Notes: generated by a model not told the origin, from the sequence alone. A stretch of 64,000 nucleotides of DNA from JBBECE01 sp040881985 (GCA_040881985.1 JBBECE010000005.1:1-64000); one strand, 5' to 3'. Counted from the first letter of the stretch, positions 50,126 through 60,055 are shown. Numbers and translations: made by a program.

Positions 50126-51637
50126 TCAGAGCCCTGCCACTTCGATTGCGCCGCCGCTCAGCGCATCCGCATATTGGGAGACCAGCGCCGCGACCGAGGC
50201 GGCGGTCGCATCGAGCAGTGGGGCGGGATAGAAGCCGAAGAAGATGGTCAGGACGACCAGCGGGATCAGCACCGCCGCCTCGCGCCGGTTGAGGTCGAGA
50301 ATGGATTTGAGCGATTCCTTCTCCAGTCCCCCGAAGATCACCCGCCGGTAAAGCCAGAGCGTGTAGGCGGCGCTCAGGATGACGCCCAGCGCGGCGAGCG
50401 CGGCGACCCAGGTATTGACCTGGAAAGCGCCGATGAGGGTCAGGAATTCGCCGACGAAACCGGAGGTGCCGGGCAGTCCGACATTGGCCAGCGTGAAGAC
50501 CATGAAGGCGAAGGCATATTGCGGCATCTTCTCGACGAGACCGCCATAGGCGGCGATCTCGCGGGTGTGCACGCGGTCATAGACGATGCCGACGCAGAGG
50601 AACAGCGCGCCCGAGACGATACCGTGCGAGAGCATCTGGAAGATCGCGCCCTGCACGCCGAGCTGGTTGCCGGAGAAGATTCCCATGGTGACGAAGCCCA
50701 TATGGGCGACCGAGGAATAGGCGATCAGCTTCTTCATGTCGTCCTGCACTAACGCGACGAGCGAAGTCACGAGGATGGCGCAGATCGACAGGGCAAAAAC
50801 GAATGGCGCGAAAAACGCCGAGGCGTCAGGGAACATCGGCAGCGAGAATCTGAGGAAACCGTAGCCGCCCATCTTCAGGAGGATCGCTGCCAGGATTACC
50901 GAGCCGGCCGTTGGCGCCTCGACATGGGCCTCCGGCAGCCAGCGGTGGAACGGCCACATCGGCAGCTTCACCGCGAAGGAGGCGAAGAAGGCGAGCCACA
51001 GCCAGAACTGCATCTCCGGCGGGAATTTCGTCTTCAAGAGTTCGGTTATGTCGAGCGTGCCCGCCTGCCAGTACATCGCCATGATGGCGAGCAGCATCAG
51101 CACCGAACCGACAAAGGTGTAGAAGAAGAACTTGTAGGACGCCTGAACCCGCTTCCTGCCGCCCCAGATGCCGATGATCAGGAACATCGGGATCAACCCG
51201 CCCTCGAAGAAAATGTAAAAGACCGCGAGATCGAGGGTCGCGAAAACGCCGATCATCAGCGTCTCAAGGACGAGGAAAGCCAGCAGATATTCGCGCACCC
51301 GGCTTTCGATCGATTTCCAGCTGGCAAGGATGCAGACCGGCATCAGGAGCGCGGTCAAGACGATGAAGAGGACCGAGATGCCGTCGACCCCCATCCGGTA
51401 GCCGATGACATTGTCGATCCATTCGTGGTTCTGCACGAACTGGAAGCCCGGATCGGTGGGGTCAAAGAGCCCCCACATCACCAGCGAGAAGACAAAAGTC
51501 AGAAGCGAGGTCGCGAGCGCAATCCGCCGCATGCTGGTCTTGGCGGTTGCGTCGCCGCCGGAAACCACCAGCACGAATATCGCTCCCACTAGCGGCAGGA
51601 AGGTGACAATCGTCAGTATGTTGGAGACGATCAGCAT
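50126..51637 (-). CDS. nuoM: NADH-quinone oxidoreductase subunit M
   Basis: A 503-residue proton-pumping membrane subunit of complex I. Conserved TM segments include FFEGGLIPMFLIIGIWGG (functional Glu), AVKLPMWPFHRWLPEAHVEAPTAGSV (functional Lys and broken helix) and DDMKKLIAYSSVAHMGF. The ATG at 51637 is chosen because it joins the nuoL TGA in a TGATG junction; upstream in-frame codons lie inside nuoL. Confidence 0.97.
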   Translation of the reverse strand: MLIVSNILTIVTFLPLVGAIFVLVVSGGDATAKTSMRRIALATSLLTFVFSLVMWGLFDPTDPGFQFVQNHEWIDNVIGYRMGVDGISVLFIVLTALLMPVCILASWKSIESRVREYLLAFLVLETLMIGVFATLDLAVFYIFFEGGLIPMFLIIGIWGGRKRVQASYKFFFYTFVGSVLMLLAIMAMYWQAGTLDITELLKTKFPPEMQFWLWLAFFASFAVKLPMWPFHRWLPEAHVEAPTAGSVILAAILLKMGGYGFLRFSLPMFPDASAFFAPFVFALSICAILVTSLVALVQDDMKKLIAYSSVAHMGFVTMGIFSGNQLGVQGAIFQMLSHGIVSGALFLCVGIVYDRVHTREIAAYGGLVEKMPQYAFAFMVFTLANVGLPGTSGFVGEFLTLIGAFQVNTWVAALAALGVILSAAYTLWLYRRVIFGGLEKESLKSILDLNRREAAVLIPLVVLTIFFGFYPAPLLDATAASVAALVSQYADALSGGAIEVAGL

Positions 51638-53637
51638 CAGGAAGCGGCTCCCGAGGCGATCGCCCAAGTGATCAGCGCCGCGACCCCGATCAGCATCGCG
51701 AAGGCGTAGTGGTAAAGGTATCCGGACTGCAACTTGACGACCCGCGCGGTCACCTGCTTCACCCGCCGGCCGATGCCGCCGACGATGATGTCGTCGATCA
51801 GCCAGTCGTCAAAGCCGCGCCAAAGCGCCGTGCCGAGCCACTTGGCGGGGCGGACGAAGATCAGGTCGTAGAGCTCGTCGAAATACCATTTGTGCAGCAG
51901 GAACTGATAGAGGCCCGAATGGGTGTGGGCGAGCCCGCGCGGCAGGTCGGGGCGCCTCATGTAGAACTGCCAGGCGACGAGGAAGCCGAGAACCATGGCG
52001 CCGGTCGCCGCCGACCTGACCCAGATCGGGGCGGCGTGCGCGGCCTCGATCGCGGGTGCGTCGACGACCATGGACCCCGAGAAGAAAGCCTCGACCGCGC
52101 TGAGGTCGCCGAAGAAGACGCCATAGAAGACCACGCCCGCCAGCACCGCTCCCGCCGCGAGCACATAGAGCGGGATCAGCATGACGTTCGGGCTCTCATG
52201 GGCATGGTGCACGGTCTCGCGATGTGCATGCGGCTTGCCGTGGAAAGTCATGTGAATGAGCCGCCAGGAATAGAAACTGGTGAAAGTCGCGGCGATGACG
52301 AGCGACCAGAAGGCGAAATCGCCGGCCGGTGTGCCCGCGCCCCAGGCCGCCTCGATGATTGAATCCTTGGAGAAGAATCCCGCGAAGCCGATTTCGGTCA
52401 GCGGAATGCCGACCCCGGTCAGCGACAGGGTGCCGATAATCATCAGCCAATAGGTAATCGGGATGGAGGACCTCAGCCCGCCCATTTTCCGCATGTCCTG
52501 TTCGTGATGCATGGCATTGATGACCGAGCCCGCGGCGAGGAACAGCAGCGCCTTGAAGAAGGCGTGGGTGAAGAGGTGGAACATGCCGGCGGAATAGGCG
52601 CCGACGCCCAGCCCGACGAACATGTAGCCGAGCTGCGAACAGGTCGAATAGGCGATGACCCGCTTGATGTCGTTCTGGACGAGCCCGACCGAGGCGGCGA
52701 AGAACGCCGTGATCGCCCCGACATAGACGACGACGGTGAGCGCGAATTCGGACGCCTCGAAAAGCGGCGACAGCCGCGCCACCATGAACACCCCGGCGGT
52801 GACCATGGTCGCGGCATGGATCAGCGCCGAAACCGGCGTCGGGCCTTCCATCGCGTCGGGCAGCCAGGTGTGCAGCAGGAATTGCGCCGACTTCCCCATC
52901 GCTCCAAGGAAGAGCAAGAGGCAGATGACGGTTATTGCGTCCCAGTCGCCCCAGAGGAAATGGAACGCCTGTCCGGCGACGCCGGGGACGGCGGCAAAGG
53001 CGGTGTCGAAGTCGAGCGTGCGCAGGATCACGTAGGCCGCGAAAATGCCGAGGGCGAAGCCGAAATCGCCGACCCGGTTGACGACAAAGGCCTTGAGTGC
53101 CGCGGCGTTGGCGGCGGGGCGCCGATACCAGAAGCCGATCAAAAGGTACGAGGCGAGCCCGACGCCCTCCCAGCCGAAATACAGCTGGAGAAAGTTGTCG
53201 GCGGTCACCAGCATCAGCATGAAGAAGGTGAACAGCGACAGATAAGCGAAGAAGCGCGACCGATGCGGGTCCTCCGCCATGTAGCCGATCGAATAAATAT
53301 GGACGAGGCTCGAGACGGTGGTGACGACGACCAGCATGACGACGGTCAGCGCGTCGACGCGGACGATCCACCTGAGGTCGAGGTCGCCCGCCTGAATCCA
53401 GCGGAAAAGTTCGTGCTTGATCGGCTCGGCGGCGGCTACCGCCTCGCCGGCTTCGAGGGAGAGCTCGGCCGTTGCCCCGACAAGGAACTGGATGAAGACG
53501 ATCCAGGAAAGCAGCGCGGTGATCGCCAGCAAGCCCGAGGTGATGATCTCGGAAGCGCGATGGCCGATGGAGCGGCCGAGGAGGCCCGCAACCAGCGCTC
53601 CCAGCAGCGGGAAGAGGACGATGGTTTGGAAAATCAA
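51637..53637 (-). CDS. nuoL: NADH-quinone oxidoreductase subunit L
   Basis: A 666-residue antiporter-like subunit with the long lateral amphipathic helix expected in its C-terminal part. Motifs: YFGWEGVGLASYLLIGFWY (functional Glu), AQFLLHTWLPDAMEGPTPVSALIHAATMV and QNDIKRVIAYSTCSQLGYMF. A His-rich loop (HAHRETVHHAHESP) is present near residue 480. Starts 4 bp after nuoK. Confidence 0.98.
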   Translation of the reverse strand: MIFQTIVLFPLLGALVAGLLGRSIGHRASEIITSGLLAITALLSWIVFIQFLVGATAELSLEAGEAVAAAEPIKHELFRWIQAGDLDLRWIVRVDALTVVMLVVVTTVSSLVHIYSIGYMAEDPHRSRFFAYLSLFTFFMLMLVTADNFLQLYFGWEGVGLASYLLIGFWYRRPAANAAALKAFVVNRVGDFGFALGIFAAYVILRTLDFDTAFAAVPGVAGQAFHFLWGDWDAITVICLLLFLGAMGKSAQFLLHTWLPDAMEGPTPVSALIHAATMVTAGVFMVARLSPLFEASEFALTVVVYVGAITAFFAASVGLVQNDIKRVIAYSTCSQLGYMFVGLGVGAYSAGMFHLFTHAFFKALLFLAAGSVINAMHHEQDMRKMGGLRSSIPITYWLMIIGTLSLTGVGIPLTEIGFAGFFSKDSIIEAAWGAGTPAGDFAFWSLVIAATFTSFYSWRLIHMTFHGKPHAHRETVHHAHESPNVMLIPLYVLAAGAVLAGVVFYGVFFGDLSAVEAFFSGSMVVDAPAIEAAHAAPIWVRSAATGAMVLGFLVAWQFYMRRPDLPRGLAHTHSGLYQFLLHKWYFDELYDLIFVRPAKWLGTALWRGFDDWLIDDIIVGGIGRRVKQVTARVVKLQSGYLYHYAFAMLIGVAALITWAIASGAAS

Positions 53638-53641
53638 CGCC

Positions 53642-53956
53642 CTAGCCCTTCATCATGTTGATGTCGTCGACCGCAATGGTTCGCCGGTTGCGGAAGAAGG
53701 TGACGAGGATGGCGAGCCCGATTGCCGATTCGGCGGCAGCCACCGTCAGCACCATCAACGCAAACACCTGTCCGCCCAGATCGTTGAGGTGCGCCGAGAA
53801 GGCGACGAAGTTGATGTTGACCGCCAAGAGGATCAGCTCGATCGACATCATGATGACGATAACGTTCTTGCGGTTGAGGAAAATCCCGAAAACGCCGAGC
53901 GTAAAAAGGATCGCCCCGACGGTCAGGAAATGGCCGAGCCCGATTGCCGGTGTCAT
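53642..53956 (-). CDS. nuoK: NADH-quinone oxidoreductase subunit K
   Basis: A 104-residue three-helix subunit. The conserved buried glutamates appear in IMMSIELILLAVN and VAAAESAIGLAILV. It starts 3 bp after nuoJ and ends 4 bp before nuoL. Confidence 0.97.
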   Translation of the reverse strand: MTPAIGLGHFLTVGAILFTLGVFGIFLNRKNVIVIMMSIELILLAVNINFVAFSAHLNDLGGQVFALMVLTVAAAESAIGLAILVTFFRNRRTIAVDDINMMKG

Positions 53957-53959
53957 GGG

Positions 53960-54571
53960 CTAGATCCCCTTCCCGCTTTCGACCTTGACGACCGCAACTG
54001 AATCCTCGCGGCGGCGGCCGACCTGCCTGGTCGCGTCCTGGCGTTTGATGCCTTCGCGGTGCCTGAGGGTGAGGACGATCGCCCCGATCATCGCGACGAG
54101 CAGCACGATGCCGGCCGCCTCGAAGAGATAAACATAGCGGGTGTAGATGACCTGGCCGAGGGCGCGGGTGTTGGAGATCGGATCGAGCGGGAACGGCATG
54201 CCGCCCGAGGCCGCAACTTCCGGGGAGATGACCCAGGTCCCGGCGACGAGCAGGAGTTCCAGCAAAAAGACGATCCCGATCAGGACGCCGACGGGTGCGT
54301 ATTGCAGCAGCCCCTGGCGCAACTCGGCGAAATCGACGTCGAGCATCATCACCACGAAGAGGAAAAGAACCGCGACCGCCCCGACATAGACGACGACCAG
54401 GATCAGCGCGAGAAACTCGGCGCCTGCCAGCATGAACAGCCCCGCCGCATTGACGAAGGCGAGGATCAGGAACAGCACCGAATGAACCGGGTTGCGCGAG
54501 GAAATCACCATCAGCGCCGAGGCGATGCAGACGGCCGAAAAGAGGTAGAAGAAGAGTTCCGCGAGGCTCAT
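53960..54571 (-). CDS. nuoJ: NADH-quinone oxidoreductase subunit J
   Basis: A 203-residue five-helix membrane subunit. TM3 carries the conserved FLALILVVVYVGAVAVLFLFVVMM segment with the pi-bulge tyrosine; the last helix is YLFEAAGIVLLVAMIGAIVL. The ATG at 54571 is chosen over an in-frame upstream extension that runs antisense-like through nuoI. It begins 4 bp after nuoI. Confidence 0.96.
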   Translation of the reverse strand: MSLAELFFYLFSAVCIASALMVISSRNPVHSVLFLILAFVNAAGLFMLAGAEFLALILVVVYVGAVAVLFLFVVMMLDVDFAELRQGLLQYAPVGVLIGIVFLLELLLVAGTWVISPEVAASGGMPFPLDPISNTRALGQVIYTRYVYLFEAAGIVLLVAMIGAIVLTLRHREGIKRQDATRQVGRRREDSVAVVKVESGKGI

Positions 54572-54575
54572 CGTC

Positions 54576-55064
54576 TCACCTGAAGGGCGCGTCGGCGACG
54601 AGATTGGCGGCGATGGCCCGCTCCCAGCGATCGCCGTTGGCGAGCAGGCGCTCCTTGTTGAAATAGAGCTCCTCGCGGGTTTCGGTGGCGAATTCGAAAT
54701 TCGGCCCCTCGACGATGGCGTCGACCGGGCACGCTTCCTGGCAGAGCCCGCAGTAGATGCATTTGACCATGTCGATGTCGTATTTGACGGCCCGGCGGGT
54801 GCCGTCGTTCTGGCGCGGGCCGGCCTCGATGGTGATGGCCTGGGCGGGGCAGATCGCCTCGCATAGCTTGCAGGCGATGCAGCGTTCTTCGCCATTGGGA
54901 TAACGGCGAAGCGCGTGCTCGCCGCGGAAGCGCGGGCTCAGCGGTCCCTTCTCGAACGGATAGTTGATCGTCGGGCGAGGCTTGAACGAATAGCGGATTG
55001 CAAGCGCGAAGGCGGCGATGAATTCCCTGAGCAGGAGCGCGTTGGCGAATTGCAGGAACCGCAT
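54576..55064 (-). CDS. nuoI: NADH-quinone oxidoreductase subunit I
   Basis: A 162-residue peripheral-arm subunit carrying two [4Fe-4S] clusters (N6a/N6b). The ligands are Cys62, 65, 68, 72 (CIACKLCEAICP) and Cys102, 105, 108, 112 (CIYCGLCQEACP). An N-terminal amphipathic helix anchors it to the membrane. The ATG at 55064 gives MRFLQFANALLLREF. Confidence 0.98.
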   Translation of the reverse strand: MRFLQFANALLLREFIAAFALAIRYSFKPRPTINYPFEKGPLSPRFRGEHALRRYPNGEERCIACKLCEAICPAQAITIEAGPRQNDGTRRAVKYDIDMVKCIYCGLCQEACPVDAIVEGPNFEFATETREELYFNKERLLANGDRWERAIAANLVADAPFR

Positions 55065-55075
55065 CGTGCCCTCCC

Positions 55076-56173
55076 CTACGCCACGCCGCCGTGCCAGCCC
55101 CAACCCGTGAGCTGGAGGACGGCCGCGACCGCGAAGACCATGAAGATCGAGATCGGCAGGAACACCTTCCAGCCGAGCCGCATGAGCTGGTCGTAGCGGT
55201 AGCGCGGCACGACGGTCTTGACCATCGCGAACATGTAGAAGACCAGGCACACCTTGAGGATGAACCAGACCGGGCCCGGGACCCAGGTGAACGGCGCGAG
55301 ATCGAGCGGGGGCAGCCAGCCGCCGAGGAACATGATCGTGGTCAGCGCGCACATCAGGATGACCGCGACATATTCGCCGAGGAAAAACAGCATGTAGGGG
55401 GTCGATGAATACTCGACCATGTGACCAGCGACGAGTTCGGACTCGGCCTCGACGAGATCAAAGGGCGGGCGATTGGTCTCGGCCAGCGCCGAGATGAAGA
55501 AGACGATGAACATCGGGAAGAGCGGCAGCCAATACCAGTTAAGGAAGGACAGTTGCGGCACGCCGATCATATGGGCGAGGCCGGACTCTTGCTGGGCGGT
55601 GACGATGTCGTTGAGATTGAGCGAGCCGACACACAGGAGCACGGTGATGATGACGAAGCCGATCGAGACCTCGTAGCTGACCATCTGCGCCGCCGAGCGC
55701 AGCGCGCCGAGGAACGGATACTTCGAATTCGACGCCCAGCCGGCCATGATGACGCCGTAGACCCCGAGCGAGGAGATCGCGAAAATGTAGAGGATGCCGA
55801 CATTGATGTTGGCGAGCGCCCAGCCGTCGCCAATCGGGATCACCGCCCAGGCGGAAAGCGCGAGAACCGCGGTCACCAGCGGCGCCAGCAGGAACACGCC
55901 CTTGTCGGCCGCCGCCGGGATCACCGGCTCCTTGAAGACGAACTTGAGAAGGTCGGCGAAGCTTTGCAGCAGGCCCCAGGCGCCGACGACGTTGGGTCCC
56001 CGCCGCAACTGCACCAGCGCCCAGATCTTGCGGTCGGCGTAGAGGACATAGGCCGTGAAGATCAACAGCGCGACGAGGAACAAGAGCGCCTTCCAGACGA
56101 ATCCGACCGTGGTGCCGAGACCGAGGATCGGCGCGCCGATGAGATAGTCGAGGGCTGCAAGGAACGCGTCCAT
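55076..56173 (-). CDS. nuoH: NADH-quinone oxidoreductase subunit H
   Basis: A 365-residue eight-helix subunit forming the quinone-channel roof. Motifs: YADRKIWALVQLRRGPNVVG at the cytosolic N-terminal loop, AGWASNSKYPFLGALRSAAQMVSYEVSIG and SALAETNRPPFDLVEAESELVAGH (the E-rich quinone-linked loop). Starts 3 bp after nuoG. Confidence 0.98.
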   Translation of the reverse strand: MDAFLAALDYLIGAPILGLGTTVGFVWKALLFLVALLIFTAYVLYADRKIWALVQLRRGPNVVGAWGLLQSFADLLKFVFKEPVIPAAADKGVFLLAPLVTAVLALSAWAVIPIGDGWALANINVGILYIFAISSLGVYGVIMAGWASNSKYPFLGALRSAAQMVSYEVSIGFVIITVLLCVGSLNLNDIVTAQQESGLAHMIGVPQLSFLNWYWLPLFPMFIVFFISALAETNRPPFDLVEAESELVAGHMVEYSSTPYMLFFLGEYVAVILMCALTTIMFLGGWLPPLDLAPFTWVPGPVWFILKVCLVFYMFAMVKTVVPRYRYDQLMRLGWKVFLPISIFMVFAVAAVLQLTGWGWHGGVA

Positions 56174-56176
56174 CGC

Positions 56177-58282
56177 CTACTCCGCCGCCTGTTTCATGCC
56201 GGCCCTGAGCTGCGAGCATTCGGCCATGACCGCCGAGGCGCGGGCGATCGGGTTGGTGAGGTAGAAGTCGAGGATGTACGGAGCAAACCGCCATTCGACC
56301 GGCTTGGTCGCGCGCTTGGCGAGCGCGACGATGTCGGACGCCTTGCCGGGCGCGATCTCGTCGATTGCCGCCAGATGCGGGAACTCTGCGTACATGGCCG
56401 CGCGCATTTCGGCGAGCGAGTCGAAGAGTAGCGGCGCGCCGAGGACGCCGGAAAGCGCCCGGAAGATCGACCAGTCTTCTTTGGCTTCGCCCGGCGGGAA
56501 GACGGCGCGGGAGCCGAGCTGCACCCTGCCCTCGGTGTTGACATAGGTGCCGTCTTTCTCGGTGTAGGCGGCGGCGGGCAGGATCACGTCGGCGCGGTGC
56601 GCGCCGCTATCGCCATGCGTGCCGACATAGATAACGAAGGCCTTGCCGGCGAGCGACAGATCGAATTCGTCGGCGCCCAAGAGGAAGAGCACGTCGAGAT
56701 CGCCGCGCCCTGCGGCCTTGATCTGGTCGATCGAACAGACCCCGCCATTGTGCGGCACAAAGCCGATATCGAGCCCCCCTACCCGGCTCGCGGCATTGTG
56801 CAAGACCGCGAAGCCGAGCCAGTCGCCGGTCGCGGCGCCATTGTCGACCGCGATCCTGGCGGCGAGCGCCAGCGCATCGCGGCCGGGGTCCTTGCCGTTG
56901 GGGTTGGTCGCGGCGCGTTCGCCGACAAGGATCAGCGGGCGTTTGGCCGCTTTCAGAACCTTGGCGAACGCGCCCTTGCCCTCGGCCAGCGCGACGAGCG
57001 CGTCCATGCCCTCGCCGAGATGCGTATAGTCATAGGTCAAATCGACAGGGGCGCCGATCAGCCCGATCGGCAGCGATTTTCGCCGCCAGGCCTTGCGGAT
57101 GCGGGCGTTGAGGACGGCGGCTTCGGCGCGAGGATCGCAGGCGACGATCAGGATTGCGTCCGCCTCCTCGATGCCGGCGATGGTCGGGTTGAAAATGTAT
57201 GAGGCGCGGCCCTTGTCTGCCTCCAGCGCCGAGAGCGGCGGCCGGCAATCGGTCATGCCCGAGCCAAGCCGGGTCATCAGGGCCTTGAGCGCATACATGT
57301 CCTCGACCGAAGCGAGATCGCCGGCAATCGCCCCGATCCGGTTGCCCGGTCTGCCCTTGAGCGCCGCAGCGACGGCGGCGAAAGCCTCGTCCCAGCTCAC
57401 CTTCTTCAATTTGCCGCTCTTGCGGACAAATGGCGCATCGAGCCGCTGCGTTCTCAGCCCATCCCAGATGAACCGCGTCTTGTCGGAAATCCATTCCTCG
57501 TTTACCGCCTCGTTGGTGCGCGGAAGCACGCGCAGCACGGCGCCGTCGCGGCTGTCGACCCTTATCGCCGAGCCGAGACCGTCCATGACGTCGACCGACT
57601 CGGTCTTGATCAATTCCCAGGGCCGCGCCTGGAAGGCGTAGGGTTTCGAGGTCAGCGCGCCGACCGGGCAAAGGTCGATGACATTGCCCTGCAGTTCCGA
57701 ACGCATGGCGGCTTCGAGGTAGGTGGTGATTTCCATATCCTCGCCGCGCCCGGTCGCCCCGAGCTCGGGGACGCCGGCGACTTCCGCCGCGAAACGGACG
57801 CAGCGGGTGCACTGGATGCAGCGGGTCATCACGGTCTTGACCAGCAGGCCGATATATTTGTCCTCGACGGCGCGCTTGTTCTCCTTGAAGCGCGAGCCGT
57901 CGAGCCCATAGGCCATCGACTGGTCCTGCAAATCGCATTCCCCGCCCTGGTCGCAGATCGGGCAGTCGAGAGGGTGGTTGATGAGCAGGAACTCCATCAC
58001 CCCCTCGCGGGCCTTTTTGACCATCGGCGTCTTGGTGAAGATTTCCGGCGGCTCGCCGTTCGGGCCTGGACGGAGGTCGCGCACACCCATCGCGCAGCTC
58101 GCCTGCGGCTTCGGCGGGCCACCCTTCACTTCGATCAGGCACATCCGGCAATTGCCGGCGATCGACAACCGCTCGTGATAGCAGAAGCGCGGAATCTCGG
58201 CCCCCGCCGCCTCGCAGACCTGCAACAGGGTAAAATGGTCCGGGACCTCGATGAGTTTTCCGTCGACCTTGACGCCTGCCAT
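56177..58282 (-). CDS. nuoG: NADH-quinone oxidoreductase subunit G
   Basis: A 701-residue molybdopterin-oxidoreductase-like subunit. The [2Fe-2S] N1b ligands are Cys34, 45, 48 and 63; then the N5 motif (NHPLDCPICDQGGECDLQ, with His as one ligand) and the N4 motif (CIQCTRCVRFAAEVAG). The remaining 500 residues form the cofactor-less bisMGD-like domain. It lies 4 bp after the DUF3291 gene. Confidence 0.98.
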   Translation of the reverse strand: MAGVKVDGKLIEVPDHFTLLQVCEAAGAEIPRFCYHERLSIAGNCRMCLIEVKGGPPKPQASCAMGVRDLRPGPNGEPPEIFTKTPMVKKAREGVMEFLLINHPLDCPICDQGGECDLQDQSMAYGLDGSRFKENKRAVEDKYIGLLVKTVMTRCIQCTRCVRFAAEVAGVPELGATGRGEDMEITTYLEAAMRSELQGNVIDLCPVGALTSKPYAFQARPWELIKTESVDVMDGLGSAIRVDSRDGAVLRVLPRTNEAVNEEWISDKTRFIWDGLRTQRLDAPFVRKSGKLKKVSWDEAFAAVAAALKGRPGNRIGAIAGDLASVEDMYALKALMTRLGSGMTDCRPPLSALEADKGRASYIFNPTIAGIEEADAILIVACDPRAEAAVLNARIRKAWRRKSLPIGLIGAPVDLTYDYTHLGEGMDALVALAEGKGAFAKVLKAAKRPLILVGERAATNPNGKDPGRDALALAARIAVDNGAATGDWLGFAVLHNAASRVGGLDIGFVPHNGGVCSIDQIKAAGRGDLDVLFLLGADEFDLSLAGKAFVIYVGTHGDSGAHRADVILPAAAYTEKDGTYVNTEGRVQLGSRAVFPPGEAKEDWSIFRALSGVLGAPLLFDSLAEMRAAMYAEFPHLAAIDEIAPGKASDIVALAKRATKPVEWRFAPYILDFYLTNPIARASAVMAECSQLRAGMKQAAE

Positions 58283-58286
58283 CGCC

Positions 58287-58751
58287 CTACCCCGCGCATC
58301 TCTGGCTGAGCCATAGCTTGATATGCGGCAGATATTTCCAGTCGAAGGCGAATTCCGAATTGCCGTTGGCGTCGAGATGCTCGAGTCGTTCGCGCGCTTC
58401 GGTCAGTGTCGGGATGTGGCCCTCCTCGATGAACCACATCACAAAGTGCTGCGATTGGAGCGCGTCGAACCACTCGGCCTTCCGGTTGTAGAAGCGCTTG
58501 TGCACGGTGTTCCAGACGAACTGTTCGAGATGCTCGGCACTCTCCCAGACGCTCATGTTCACCGCCATCGCGGGATCGTCGAAGACGCGAATATCGAGCG
58601 CGTTGTTGCCTGCTCCAACGAGCCGCCAGATGAAGCCGGGCATCCGCTCGGCCATGGCGTTGACCTTGTCGAGCGCGTTGACGAAATCGGCGACACGGGG
58701 GTCGTCGACCGGATAGAGCAGTCTGCCGATGTTGAGCTGGGCGAGGTGCAT
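58287..58751 (-). CDS. DUF3291 protein embedded in the nuo operon
   Basis: A 154-residue protein beginning MHLAQLNIGRLLYPVDDPRV. Family features: GFIWRLVGAGNNALDIRVFDDPAM, MSVWESAEHLEQFVWNTVHKRFYNRKAEWFD and MWFIEEGHIPTLTEARERLEHL. This is the DUF3291 pattern, related in fold to antibiotic-biosynthesis-monooxygenase ferredoxin-like proteins. It has no TM, signal or metal-cluster motif. It lies 2 bp after nuoF and 4 bp before nuoG, so it is certainly co-transcribed with complex I. Its role there is unknown; a heme- or quinone-related or assembly function is conceivable only as a guess. Confidence 0.85.
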   Translation of the reverse strand: MHLAQLNIGRLLYPVDDPRVADFVNALDKVNAMAERMPGFIWRLVGAGNNALDIRVFDDPAMAVNMSVWESAEHLEQFVWNTVHKRFYNRKAEWFDALQSQHFVMWFIEEGHIPTLTEARERLEHLDANGNSEFAFDWKYLPHIKLWLSQRCAG

Positions 58752-58753
58752 GG

Positions 58754-60055
58754 TCACTCCGCCGCCACCCGTGTCGCATCGCCCTCGGCGCGCGCGGAAT
58801 AGTCGCCGATCCGCGCCTCGATGACGCCCCTGAAGTTGCGGATGAGACCCTGAATCGGCCACGCCGCCGCCTCGCCGAATCCGCAGATCGTATGGCCCTC
58901 GACCTGTGTGGTGACGTCGAACAGCATGTCGATCTCGCGCTTCTCGGCGCGGCCTTCGACCATGCGCGCCAGCACCCGCATCATCCAGCCGGTGCCCTCG
59001 CGGCAGGGCGTACACTGGCCGCAGCTCTCATGCTTGTAGAAAGCCGATAGCCGCCAGATCGCCTTGATGATATCCGTCGACTTGTCCATGACGATGACGG
59101 CCGCCGTGCCAAGGCCCGAGCCGAGTTCCTTCAGCCCGTCGAAATCCATATGAGCGGTGCGGATTCTTTCCGCCGTCACACACGGCACCGACGCGCCGCC
59201 CGGGATGACCGCAAGGAGATTTTCCCAGCCGCCGCGCACGCCTCCGCAATGCTTGTCGATCAGCTCCTCGAAGCCGATTCCCATTTCCTCTTCGAAGGTC
59301 GCCGGCTTGTTGACGTGGCCGGAGACGCAGAAGAGCTTGGTGCCGGTATTGTTGGGGCGGCCGAAGCCGGCGAACCAGGTCCCGCCGCGGCGCAGAATGT
59401 CGGGGACCACGGCGATCGACTCGACATTGTTGACGGTCGTCGGGCATCCATAGAGCCCCATCGCCGCGGGGAAAGGCGGCTTCAGCCGCGGCAGGCCCTT
59501 CTTGCCCTCGAGCGATTCCAGCAGCCCCGTCTCCTCGCCGCAAATATAGGCGCCGGCGCCGGTATGGATGTAGATGTCGAAGTCCCAGCCGTTCTTGTTG
59601 TCCTTGCCGATGAGCTTGGCTTCATACGCTTCGGCGATTGCCGCCTCGAGCCGCTCGCGCTCGCGGATAAACTCGCCGCGCACGTAGATGTAGGCGACTT
59701 GGGCATCCATGGCGCGGCCCGCCAGCAGGCACCCCTCGACCAAGAGATGCGGATCGTGGCGCAGGATCTCGCGGTCCTTGCAGGTGCCCGGCTCGGACTC
59801 GTCGGCATTGACGACGAGATAATGCGGGCGGCCGTCGGACACTTTTGGCATGAACGACCATTTGAGCCCGGTCGGAAACCCTGCCCCGCCGCGGCCCCTC
59901 AGGCCCGAGGCCTTGACCTCATTGGTCAGCCAGTCGCGGCCCTTGTCGATCAAGCCTTTCGTTCCGTTCCAGCCGCCGCGCGACAGGGCGCCTTTGAGGC
60001 CCCAGTCGGCTTGCCCATACAGGTTTGTGAAGATGCGGTCCTTGTCGGCGAGCAT
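58754..60055 (-). CDS. nuoF: NADH-quinone oxidoreductase subunit F
   Basis: A 433-residue NADH- and FMN-binding subunit. GLRGRGGAGFPTGLKW (51-66) binds NADH/FMN, and GAGAYICGEETGLLESLEG continues the flavin site. The N3 [4Fe-4S] cluster ligands are Cys345, 348, 351 and 391 (CGQCTPCREGTGW; ICGFGEA). The ATG joins the nuoE stop in a TAATG overlap. Confidence 0.98.
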   Translation of the reverse strand: MLADKDRIFTNLYGQADWGLKGALSRGGWNGTKGLIDKGRDWLTNEVKASGLRGRGGAGFPTGLKWSFMPKVSDGRPHYLVVNADESEPGTCKDREILRHDPHLLVEGCLLAGRAMDAQVAYIYVRGEFIRERERLEAAIAEAYEAKLIGKDNKNGWDFDIYIHTGAGAYICGEETGLLESLEGKKGLPRLKPPFPAAMGLYGCPTTVNNVESIAVVPDILRRGGTWFAGFGRPNNTGTKLFCVSGHVNKPATFEEEMGIGFEELIDKHCGGVRGGWENLLAVIPGGASVPCVTAERIRTAHMDFDGLKELGSGLGTAAVIVMDKSTDIIKAIWRLSAFYKHESCGQCTPCREGTGWMMRVLARMVEGRAEKREIDMLFDVTTQVEGHTICGFGEAAAWPIQGLIRNFRGVIEARIGDYSARAEGDATRVAAE

